A stretch of 64,000 nt of DNA, from contig CATKHK010000106.1 of the NCBI GenBank assembly GCA_949751835.1, positions 62,001 through 126,000 on the forward strand. The letters run 5' to 3'. Below, one piece after another: positions 23,429 to 33,728 of this stretch (its first letter is position 1; every line of letters begins with the position of its first letter). Both the position numbers and the translations under genes were made by a program. The notes beneath the pieces were generated by a model that worked only from the letters and a program-made list of their open reading frames with translations, had not been told where the DNA came from and did no database searches. The stretch is from Blepharisma japonicum (Eukaryota; Ciliophora; Heterotrichea; Heterotrichida; Blepharismidae).

Positions 23429-24115
23429 ATCCCAACGTCCACGTCTCAATTAAATTACATTGGTAATAGCAAAGAATGTAAACAATATACAAATAAAGAG
23501 AGCTTTAAAAATGAGGAATCAGAGATGCCTAATCATCCGATAATTGATACTGAAGTCGCTGCTCCAAGTCTAGCTTCTCTTGAGTTTGAAACAAAAATTG
23601 CCCAATTATTTATAAAAGAATTCATGAGCCTCAAAGAAAATTTAGAAGACTTTTTAGAAGAAAATTACATATGAGCAAATAAAAGACTTGTTTCTATTAG
23701 TGAATCCTCAGAAATAAATAAACTGAAGAGATCTATAGAAAAATCCATACAACCTCGGAGCAAAGAATTCCAGAAATGTTTGACTTTAAATGTCAAAAAT
23801 GTTCCTTCGATCTCTTCACTGATTCCTTCATCAGAAATTTCCTTATATTTGAACAGCAATTTGCCAAAAACGCTAGGCAGTTATATAAATAAGAAGAAAA
23901 ACACAACAATTTATATTACTGGGGAAACTCGTCTCAGTATTAATTTGAGAGATAATAAAGTGTATATAAAAGAATCAGAAACAATAAAACCAACTGCTCT
24001 AGTATTAATTGAGGGCAAAAAAGTGCTAGAAAGTTATGACAGATTTAGGGTCGGAACAACAATATTTGATTTCGAATTAAAATTTGAGCAATCAATAGAG
24101 CTCAGATGTACAAAA
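23429..24115 (+). pseudogene. Internal fragment of FHA gene (close copy of paralogue 1)
   Basis: Matches the middle of FHA paralogue 1 (about 21735-22420) with only scattered differences, far closer than to paralogue 2. It lacks the N-terminus and the whole FHA domain: homology stops at acaaaagag (24115), just before the FHA domain would begin. A UGA replaces a Tyr codon (ENYI-UGA), which would be Trp here. A 172-aa frame runs from the middle of this fragment into unrelated downstream sequence, giving a chimeric end that is unlikely to be functional. Confidence 0.8.
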
Positions 24116-24300
24116 GAGGGTGCCAAGAAAAAGTTCTCTGATCTTTTTTCTCCTCGCTTTTACACCGTCAAAAGATTGGAAACTTTTTTACCCCTCATTT
24201 TTTCCGAGGAAAAAAGTCTGCAGTGGATAACTTGCTGCCTAAGAAACATAAACCAGAACTCTAAAAAGACTAAACTTTTCCATATACTTTATAAATAAAT
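24116..24300. other. Unrelated, GC-richer block joined to the FHA relic
   Basis: Begins abruptly where FHA homology ends. It has runs such as ttttttctcctcgc and ttttttccgaggaaaaaa and is richer in C/G than its surroundings. The minus strand gives a short frame (SSEKMRGKKVSNLLTV) that I cannot assign. It could be a fragment of an inserted element or of a translocated gene. Confidence 0.35.
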
Positions 24301-24814
24301 AATTTTCAAGAATTGGTGCAAGACAAAAGGGAAATGTGCTTTTTTAGTGCTTAATTAATTATCAAAACTAATAGCCAACAATAATAGATTTTAATGCCAT
24401 ATGTACTAAAGCTAAATGAAAAGCTATATATGAGCTTACCATAAAAATGAATTAAATCAAAAAATAGTTTGCTATAGAAATTCAAGGCTATTTTATTATT
24501 ACTTTTTCAATAAATTGCCTTCTTAAATTTTCGATGTATTTAACAAAATATCATGCTCATTAACTAATGAGAGCTTATATCCTAAATTAAATAAATTTGT
24601 ATCTTCTATGACTAGTAAATGAAGTTTAGACTGAATTTAAATATTTAATTTAATTATATCTTGAAATCTTACCTGCCCCATATTATAAAAATTTTAGAAT
24701 AAATTGGTAATAATTGTAGATGGAATAAAATTATTTAATCCTAATTATTATGAACTTTACTCTTTCGAATCCACTATACGGCAAATTTGAAAAAGTATGC
24801 TTTTTCCAATTGTT
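24301..24814. other. AT-rich spacer
   Basis: No gene, RNA or clear repeat recognised. It lies between two FHA-gene relics. Confidence 0.5.
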
Positions 24815-25185
24815 ATGGGAGAAGAAGAAACTTTGTATTGCTTGTAAAAATTATCATGAGATTCAAGAAATGAGCAAACAATTAAATTATTCCTATAAGT
24901 CAAATGCAGTTGACAATAGAAAATAATGTGAATAATGCCTATAAAGACTGGTTTAAAAATGAGCCATCAGAAATAGCTATTCCAGGATTTGAACCGAGTC
25001 ACCATTTTTGATTCCTCCTCTTAATTTCAAGTGGAGTTTACCCAATTTTGCAAAAGAATTCATGAAGTGCATAGAAACATTCGATAACTATTTAGAAGAA
25101 ATTAAAGAAGCTTGCCAAGGGCGAAATCAATGGAAAAGTAAAGTGAACAGATTAATAAAGCTGCAATTCTCGTAAATAGGAAGAA
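24815..25185 (+). pseudogene. Strongly degraded FHA-gene N-terminal relic
   Basis: Starts ATGGGAGAAGAAGAAACTT, matching the MEEDES/MNEDET start of the two intact FHA genes. Later pieces still match in different frames: YKDWFKNEPSE against the YTNKESFKNEESE region, and FAKEFMKCIETFDNYLEE against FIKEFMSLKENLEDFLEE. Several stops and shifts separate them and the rest of the gene is missing. It is older than the 23429-24115 relic. Confidence 0.65.
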
Positions 25186-25195
25186 TTAGAGTCAT

Positions 25196-25480
25196 CTTCG
25201 AAATAAAATAAATCCTAATTCTAATATGCAAGTTTTAATAAAAATAGGGAAAAATACTTTAAATCAATAGTGCATTCCTATCTGCTGCAATATCAATGAT
25301 CCTATATGCTATATTGCTATCTTGTGTATAGAAAGAATCATCAAAAAAAGGGCAACTCTTATAATTTTTTGCTGTTTTTAATATTAAAAGGTGTTTATCT
25401 GTCTAAGCAAAAGTTGCTTTTATGCAATGCAAAACTGAAGAGCTGCTATTGAAGCCATGAGGATTAAAATGAATAGGGCA
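25196..25480 (-). pseudogene. Relic of the TauE-like gene 3' end
   Basis: Aligns by eye with 18925-19255: cgaaataaaataaat (the end of the CTFKP gene), then the TauE-like 3' end in the same minus orientation. Shared pieces include tttttgctgtttt-aata and gctat-attgaagccatgagga-taaaa. Many substitutions and gaps make it non-coding. Its position shows that the duplicated unit once reached from the CTFKP/TauE pair to the USP gene. Confidence 0.65.
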
Positions 25481-25967
25481 GAACTTTCTAAAAAATTATT
25501 TCCTCAAACATCTTAAATTTACAAGCTATTTAAGCATGAGATCAAATCAATTTTTTCAAATTAAGCAATAATTTTTCAATTTTGAAAATATGCAGTAAAA
25601 AGAAAGCTATTTTTTGTTTTGAGCTTTTTGCTAAATCGTGCTTAAATTTACCATATTTAAAATCAAAATTGATTTAAAATTGCTGCCATTTTAAAAATTA
25701 TAGAAGGATTCTATTTTAGAAAATGATTTTTTGCAAGATAATTTCTTCTATAATTTTCTATTTTGATATTTTACTTTGATACATTAGAGGCTACTTAACC
25801 TTGAAAATTTTGTTATTTTCAAAAGAAAATAAATGCATAATAGTAAATATATTGCTTTCTGACTTAGTATCTGATGTTTTAAAAGTATACAAAATATAAA
25901 CATGAGAATTTTCAAAATAAACTAATTTTTCCAAGGCCTAGACTTTTCGAGGGTTTATTAAATTTTT
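25481..25967. other. AT-rich spacer upstream of FHA paralogue 2
   Basis: Non-coding. It shares patches with the region upstream of FHA paralogue 1, for example attttaaaaattatagaagga-tct and atattgctttctgactta, so it is the duplicated 5' flank. It presumably contains the promoter. Confidence 0.5.
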
Positions 25968-27062
25968 ATGGAAGAAGATGAGAGCTCACATGTCTTATCT
26001 GCGAAAATTTATCATTATATCCAAGAAAAAAGCAAAATCTCTAATTCTGAATATCAATCAAATTACATTGATAATGTGAAAGAATTAAAAGAGAGTCCAA
26101 ATGAAGAAATGTTTAATAATGAACAATTAGAGATGCCTAATGACACCAGAATTTTTACAGGAGTCAAAATTTCCGACCAAGCTTATTCTGAAATTGAAGC
26201 AAAATTTGTCCAATCCATTGCAAAAGAAATCATGCTCTGCAATGAAAATATTGAAGACTATTTAGAAGAGAAATATATATGAGCATATAAAAGGCTTGCT
26301 ATTATTAGTGAACCCTTAGAAATAAATAAATTCAGCAAAGCTATCGAAAAAATCGTACATCATCAAAACATATTTTCGCAGAAATATTTAGTTTTAAAAG
26401 TCAAGAACTCCCCTATGTACTCTTGATTGATTCCTGGTTCAGAGATTACGGTATACTTGAAAGAAAATTGTCCAAAAACAATGGGCGGCATCCTAAATAG
26501 AAAGGGAAACCCAAAAATTCAGAATAACAAAAAAGAATCGACAATTTTTATTAATGGAGAAACTCAGCTGCAAATTAATATTAAAAATAATCAGGTGCTT
26601 ATAAATGAAACAGAGACAATAAAACCATCTGCTATGATATTAATTGAAGGTACAAAGGTAATAGAAAATCTTGACAGATTTCGGGTCGGATCAACAATAT
26701 TTGATTTTAATTTAAAATATAAGGAATCAATAGAACTTAGATGTACAAAAACAAATAATCGTCAGGTTTTACATAAGTGAGGTTGGGACGACAATACTAA
26801 AATATTAATAGGAAGAGGAAAAAATAATTCTCTTGCATTTCCGGATGACATAAAAATGAGTAAACAGCACTTTACGATTGAATTTTTTGAAGAAAATTGA
26901 GTCATAATCAATCAAGGATCAAAGAATGGGGTATGAAATTATTTGCATAATAAAAAAACGATGGCAGGAAACAGGAAATCAAGAGAAATCGAAATTTTTG
27001 AATCTTCACAGATTTCTTTTCAGAATGCAATATTTGAAGTTATATCAATTAAAACTGATTAA
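25968..27062 (+). CDS. FHA-domain protein, paralogue 2
   Basis: 364-aa paralogue of the gene at 21640-22731, with several UGA-Trp. The order is the same: charged N-terminus (MEEDESSHVLS), a beta-rich middle of unknown fold (about 150-270; STIFINGETQLQINIKNN, ENLDRFRVGSTIF) and a C-terminal FHA domain (LIGRGKNNSLAFP, MSKQHFTIEFF, INQGSKNGVWNYL). The FHA phosphopeptide-binding residues are intact. A TAA just upstream in frame supports this start. Identity to paralogue 1 is strong in the FHA domain and weaker at the N-terminus, so the duplication is not recent. It stands 471 nt before the USP gene, as its paralogue stands before the USP relic. Confidence 0.85.
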
Positions 27063-27533
27063 TATGTCAAATAAAAGGCATATGGTAAAAATTCGCTAAA
27101 TAGATAGATAAGCTGAGTGCTTAATAGAATTGGAATAAAGGTACATATGTAAGAATTATAGGATTTATAGATCAATTGCTTTTGAAATACAGTTCAGTCA
27201 ATTTAAAATTATATTTTTCATATAATTTTTGAAGTGAAAATTGCTAAGATATTTATATAAAATAGCTAGGAAGAGTAAACTAATATTTTCGTTTAATTAC
27301 AAATAATTCAAAAAAATAAAATACTAATGCACTATGCTTGGAACACTATTTTATTGAGGATTAGAAAATTTGTCAAGATTTATAATTTTTGTACTATATA
27401 TAAAAAAAAGAAAACAATCAATAAGATAAACTAAAAATTTATCAAAATCAAAAGTTTCAGCATATTATTTTATCTTATTTAGCCTAAATTTTAAATATAA
27501 AATATTTTTAAGTATCTATTATCTAAAGATTTC
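27063..27533. repeat. Spacer of the duplicated segment (copy 2) with USP promoter region
   Basis: Non-coding. It aligns with 22732-23270. The closest stretch (about 27430-27533) includes caaaagtttcagcatattat and runs straight into the USP start codon, suggesting conserved 5' UTR/promoter sequence or simply a recent duplication there. Confidence 0.6.
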
Positions 27534-30500
27534 ATGGGCTCATGCATAGGAAGCAAATCGAAAACAAGAGAAAAAGCAACTGTAGTCCCGAAAAAGACAA
27601 ATATAATTGAATATAACACCAAGCTTGATCGACTAGGATCAGCACAGCTTGAACTTCTAAAATCAAAATTTAAAGAAGCTCAAACAGATTCCGGGATAGA
27701 CCTAAAAGGCTTCAAAAAACTCCTACCACTCCTCAAAGACCTCCCAGAAGAAATTATTAAATCATCATTTAAAATCTTTGATGTTGACTCTTCCGGTTAC
27801 ATCTCCTGATATAACTTATGCTTAATTGTGTCACAATATTTTGTGGGTCATAGAGACGAAAAATGCAAGTTTTTATTTAAAACTTTTGACTTAAAAAATA
27901 CAGAAAAATTAGATGCTGAAGAAATAAAATTGCTTCAAAATTATTGTGAAAATTTTCTAAGAGAGGATATTGATTTTAGTAAAAATAATGAAAATTTATT
28001 TGAAAATTATATAAATCAGAAAAAATTGTTAGTATTTCAAGAATTCAGGGCTTGGGCGCTTGAGAATTTAGAGTTGCATTTAATATTGCAGCCTTTTGAA
28101 ATTATCCCATCACCTATAAGTGAAAGGGAGGTAATTAAAACACTATTTGCAGAAGCAGAAAAAAATGGGCTAAAAGAAGGGGAGATTTGGAATGTAATTT
28201 CAAGCAGGTGGCTTGATGCTTGAAAAAAGTATGTGAATTTTTCCTGTGAGGACCATAATGAGCAAGAATTAGAAAAAATCCCAAGTTTAAGAATGATAAG
28301 GTCTAAAAGTGTAGTCCAAGGATCAAGGCCTATCGAAATTGACAATTATGATTTACAAGACCCAAATTGCGAGCTGAAATTATTGGACGATTTAAGAGGG
28401 GAACATTTTAAAGTAATTCCAAATCCTGCTTGAAAAGAGCTGCTAAGCTGATATGGCGGTGGCCCTGAATTCAACAGAGAAGTTATAACAAATTATGAAA
28501 ATTTAGAAATTGAGCTTTATCCACAAATTTTCAAAATTACTGTAAAAAAGGCTGGATTATCAATAAATAAAAAACCAAATTATATTGCTATATCAAAAAA
28601 GAAAACAATTAGGGATGTTTTGGACACTTTTAAAGCAAATTTCATAGAAGATAATATGAGTTTAATACTCATTGATGGAGAAGCAAGACAATTGTTAAAC
28701 CCTCAGTGGAGAATAGAAGATATTACTCTTCCTTCTATAAGTCAATGCATCCTTGAGCTGGGTGATATCAGAAATTCAACGCTTTTTGAAGAAGATGACA
28801 ATGAATTTTCAGTAGGAGACCCTGTGGAGTATTATGATCATGGGTATTGGATGTCTGGGACTTTAAATGAAATAAAAAATGATGAGTATATAATAGGCGC
28901 TGGGTGGATGAAAAAATCTATATCAATCCCACATTGTGAAAAATGCAGAATTAGAAAACCAAATAGAATCCAAGTTGATAACAAGTCAATTAAAGGTGCA
29001 ACAGGGTTGAATAATATAGGAAACACTTGCTTTATGAACTCTATTTTGCAAGCTATCAGATACACCCCGCTACTTAATCATTTTTTCTCTTCACAAGCTC
29101 ATATAAAGCATATAAATCTTAAAAACCCAAATGGCTCAAAAGGCAAGGTTTCTGCTGAACTTCAATTAATTCTCCAAGAAATTCTAAACGGTACTGAAAC
29201 TTCTTATCGTCCAATATCCTTTTTAAATACTTTTTCTCAGATTTACCCAGAATTTCAAGGCTATGAGCAGCATGATAGTCATGAATTTTTAAGAATTTTA
29301 CTAGACAGCTTGCATGAAGATTTAAACAGAAGGACTGAAAATGCTGAGCAGTCTCATATTCTTTCATTAAATAGCCCAACTCTTGAAGAAGAAAAAAAAG
29401 TAAGCCAAGAACAATGAGAATTGTTGCAAGGATATAGAGGCTCAGTTATCTCAGACCTTTGTGGAGGGCAAACTCGAAATGTATTAAAATGTGAGAAATG
29501 TGAAAATATAACAACTTTATTTGAAATGTTTATGGACCTAAGCATTCCTTTACCAAATGAACAATCTGAACTCCCATTAAAAATCGTAATAGTTTCAAAA
29601 TCACCTAGCCCCATAGTAAGATATTCTATAAAACTCAAAAAAACCAGCGAAATTCAAGATTTTTTTGAAAAATTACAAACATTTACAGGAATTTCCCATC
29701 AAAATTTCTTATTTGCCCACATAAATCATTGTTTTTCTGACGAATTATTTTTCCCAAAATCCATTCAAGAATGCTTCGGAAATGAAGACTCTGAATTATA
29801 TGCTTTTGAAGTAGTCTGAGATATAGAACAAGCTGAAAATGCTGGCAGATTTACTCTACAAAGAGAAGCTCCTGCAACATGAAGGCAGCAGCTAGTCAGA
29901 GGTCAACAAGTTGACGTAAATTCTGCAGAATTTGGCTGAATAGAAGGCCAAATCTCTGATATCCGAGGTATGAATGTAGAAATTTTATTAAATACAGAAA
30001 CTCCTAGTGTTGCAAGCTTATCGAGATATGATGAATCTTTATCACCTTTAAGAAGCCACACCACAAATAATAATAAAATAATCCACCTCCTAATGCTGCA
30101 TTCCAGAAAAGCTATACTCGCCTATGATTTTTTTGGAATTCCACAAGTAATATCTATTGGAAATTGGTATACATGGAGAGATTTAAGAGACCAAATTGAA
30201 ACTCTCTGCAAAGAAGTTACAATAAGGACGTATTTTACTCCAAAATCTTCAAATTTGTCGATTTATTTGCTCACAAAAGATTTGAAATGTGCATTGTGCT
30301 CAAAGGAAAATTGCCACGGATGTGAATTTCCGAAAAATAATGGAAAATTGATATGGCTTGAACAGAACCAAAGAGGGGTTTTTATCTGCATTTTTTGGAG
30401 AAATCCTGAGCTTTATAAATTCACAATTGCAAAAGAAATTGAAGACGTCACTGCTTTAACAATTTATCAATGCCTTGACAAATTCACAGAAACCGAAACT

Positions 30501-30983
30501 CTTGAAGCTACATGTGAAAAATGCAATTTCGACAAAAAACAGTCCCAAACTGAAATCTGAAGAGTCCCAGACATTTTAATTATCCACCTCAAGCGTTTCA
30601 GCTTTACCGGTCGACGTTTCAAAAAGCTTACAAATTTAGTGACCTTCCCCCTTACTTATCTTGATTTATCCTCCATAATGTCAATTACTGAAAATAAAGC
30701 AGGAGTAACTGTTTCTACAGCAAAAGAAAATTATATGTATGATTTATACGCCGTTGTTAATCATACAGGAAGCGTAGAAGCTGGACATTACACTTGTTTT
30801 TGTTTAAATACAGAAAACGAGAAGCGATGGCTTTATTATGACGATAACCTAGTTTTTGAGGTCACAGGAGATATAGAGAATGAAATTGTGACGAGTAAAG
30901 CTTATATTCTGTTTTATAGACGACAAAGATTTGCATCAAGCAATGTAGTTAATTTGTCAGCAATAGAAGCAAATAGATCATAA
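27534..30983 (+). CDS. USP32-like ubiquitin-specific protease (EF-hand, DUSP, USP domains)
   Basis: 1,149-aa protein, one frame with UGA-Trp. The N-terminus MGSCIGSK fits N-myristoylation plus palmitoylation. An EF-hand pair follows (loop FDVDSSGYIS at 82-91), then a DUSP-like domain (about 210-320, starting at WKKYVNF), a ubiquitin-like stretch, and a USP catalytic core split by inserts. The Cys box GLNNIGNTCFMNS has the nucleophile Cys499. A zinc-finger-like CEKC...CSKENC and CEKC set lies in the fingers region. The His box YAVVNHTGSVEAGHYTCF has His1085, followed by WLYYDDN. USP cleaves ubiquitin from proteins. The membrane lipidation and EF-hands resemble human USP32. A duplicated, broken copy of its first 155 nt lies at 23271. 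The next gene starts 38 nt downstream. Confidence 0.93.
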
Positions 30984-31021
30984 AATATTTTTCTTAATTT
31001 ATATTATCCTATTTATTTTTT

Positions 31022-33379
31022 ATGAGTTTCTTATATATTAGTATAGAAATGGCTTTACACAGTTCTCGTATCGATATAGTAAATGAGAAAACTCCACTTA
31101 ATTCTTCTATGAATATTTCAAATGACCAAAGCTACAACCAAGAAGACCTCATACAGGAAATCATGGTCCTTAGAACTGGTAAACAATCAGTCACCCAGCC
31201 TTCTCATGACCCATCTCCACAGAGAATTGCTTACTTGTGACGCAGGGCAAAATGCAAAGGAAAAACAGTTGCAAGGCTAATTAAGGTCTGGCGAGATATT
31301 CAAATATATGGAGGATCAAGGAATCATTATGCAAGCACCATAGCTTGAAAAGAAAGTTTTGAAGAAGATGAAGAAGAAATTGTACATAAATGGATTCTTT
31401 TACCAAATTCTTCATTTAAAAAATATTGGTCACTTGTGATAGCATTTTTATTGATTTGGACAGCTACTGTAGTGCCTTATGAGGTTTGTTATTTAGATGA
31501 CAATTATATGTGATTATCTATAGATTTGACTATTGATGGACTATTTATTATTGATATTATCATTAACTTTAATACAGCCTATGTAGACGATGAAGGAAAA
31601 ATAATAACAAATAGAAAATTAATAGCCAAGCGGTATTTAACAACGTGATTTTTAATTGATCTTATTGCGTGCATACCTTTTCCTAACCTTATGAATAATT
31701 TTAGCACAGAAGGAAATAAAAACTACAGCTTCCAAAGACTTGCCAGAGTCTTACGACTATTAAGAATGTATAGACTTGTCCGTGTATCCCGTCTTTTTAA
31801 AGTATTTAAATGGGCGAAAAATAGCGAATTTATCACAACTTTAATAAATACCTTACGAGTGACTACAGGACTGCTGAGAATGATAAAATTTATATTTATT
31901 ATGCTGATTGTTATACATATAGTTAGCTGCTTGTGGTATTATATAGCAAGAGTAGACGATTTTTCTTACAATACATGGGTATACCGCTATGGCTTTTTAG
32001 ACGACTCTAAAGGAGAGTTGTATTTAACCTCAATTTATTATGTCGCTCAAACCATTGCGACTGTAGGTTTTGGGGATATAGTCCCATTAACATCTGGAGA
32101 AAGAATTTTTGCATTGGTGCTTATGGGCATTGGGGTTGGGTTTTATTCATATACAGTTAGTAACTTATCAACCATTATGGCCACTTTAGACATCAGGTCA
32201 ACCAACCTTAAAAACAGACTGTCAGCTTTAGCTGAATTTGCGAAATTCACAAAACTTCCTGAAGAGCTTAGGGTAAAAATAAGAAAACATATTATCCATA
32301 ACCACCAAGAAAACGTATATACGTGATTTGATAAAGATGCGCTGCTTAAAGAGCTTCCAGCATCTTTACGACGAGAAATTTCAATCCACATGCACAAAAG
32401 AATTGTTGAAAAAATTGCATTTTTTCAAGATAAAGACCCACAATTTATATCACTTATTGTGCCAAAATTGAAAAATGTGCATATGCAGAGTGGAGAAATT
32501 TTGTTTAAAGATGATGACTATGCAGAAGAAATTTATTTTTTGGTAAAAGGAAGAGTTAATTTTAAGAAAAATGGCGTCGTTTTCAAAACGTATTCACAAG
32601 GCTCATATTTTGGAGAAGTTGACGTCTTAAATAACAAGCTAAGAAGCTATACTGCACAAGTAGCCTCCCAGACTGGCAATTTTTTAGTTCTATCAAAAAG
32701 AGATTTAATGAATTTTATGAAAGAGTTCACAAATATCGCCAAAGAAGTCAAGGCTACAGCAGATGTAAGGGAAACTAAATATAAAGACGCTATTGATAGT
32801 GCCTTAAATTCTGAGTCTGATGACTCTTTTATTGTCAAAAAAAAGAAAAAAACCAAGCCACATAGTGATAGTGAAGATAAATTAATTTTGTCAAAAATTG
32901 GGGAAACACAAGCTTCGGATGGACCTTTTCATGAGAAAGATCATTTAGGGAAAATTGTAAGTAAAAGATTGGAACTGGATAGCACTCCAAGGAGTAAGCC
33001 GCCATCATTGGATACTATTTTACAGCATAATGCAAGCTCACCTTTTACGTTTAGCACCTCGAGCACACCTATTGTTTCGTCAATTGTATTTTCACCGACA
33101 AATTTTAAAGTAAAATCACTTAATGAGAGGCTGAAAATAGGACAGGATTCGAAAAATTTTGAAATTCATGACGATTCAGCGCATTTTTCGAGGGATAATA
33201 GCAGGATTGAGTCAGAAACTGGGGATCTTAGAAGTATTTTGCATGGACTGAATGAAAGTGAAGAAATTGCTGAGAAAAACTTAGAAGGTGCAAGCAATAT
33301 GCTATTAGAAATGGAAAGAACACAAGAGAGCATGCTGAAAAAGCTAAAAGATTTGATTTCTGAACTGGAAAACCAATAA
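31022..33379 (+). CDS. Cyclic-nucleotide-binding voltage-gated K+ channel (EAG/CNG type)
   Basis: 785-aa channel. S1-S6 lie at about residues 140-390. S4 carries the regular arginines RVLRLLRMYRLVRVSRLFK. S5 is preceded by YLTTWFLIDLIACIPF (Trp from UGA). The pore TIATVGFGDIVP has the K+-type filter G349-F350-G351. A C-linker and a cyclic-nucleotide-binding domain follow (about 465-575; GRVNFKKNG, SYFGEVDVLNNKLRS with the cassette Glu and Arg). A Ser/Lys-rich tail ends in a predicted coiled coil. It would conduct K+ under voltage and/or cAMP/cGMP control. Two guanylyl cyclases in the same window could supply ligand (inference). A second in-frame ATG at 31049 (MALHSS) is an alternative start. 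Only 38 nt separate it from the USP stop. Confidence 0.93.
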
Positions 33380-33728
33380 ATGAAATAATAATATGTAAAA
33401 TTCAAGCTTAAATTATTTTTTGAGCCCATTGATATTTTCCTATTTTAAATATAATTTAAATCAAAATATTTATATCCAAAACATTCATTTCAAGCTCTTA
33501 TTTACTTATCCAGTATTTTATCCAGTATTATAAACATAAATGGAACAATATACCTTAAAAAGTGCTCCAGACTTGGAGAAAAGCCGAAATTTGTTATCAT
33601 TTTAACATTAATTTAATTTCCATTTATACTGAAATCTCAGAAAAGAAAATTCGTATCACTTACAAAAACTTCAAAATTTTCTTTATTAATTTTTTTATAA
33701 ACGGAATTTCATCTTTATAAAATTAACA
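33380..33728. other. Intergenic spacer
   Basis: AT-rich, no gene seen. It contains a short direct repeat (atccagtattttatccagtatta near 33510, written in two units: atccagtatttt and atccagtatta). Confidence 0.45.
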
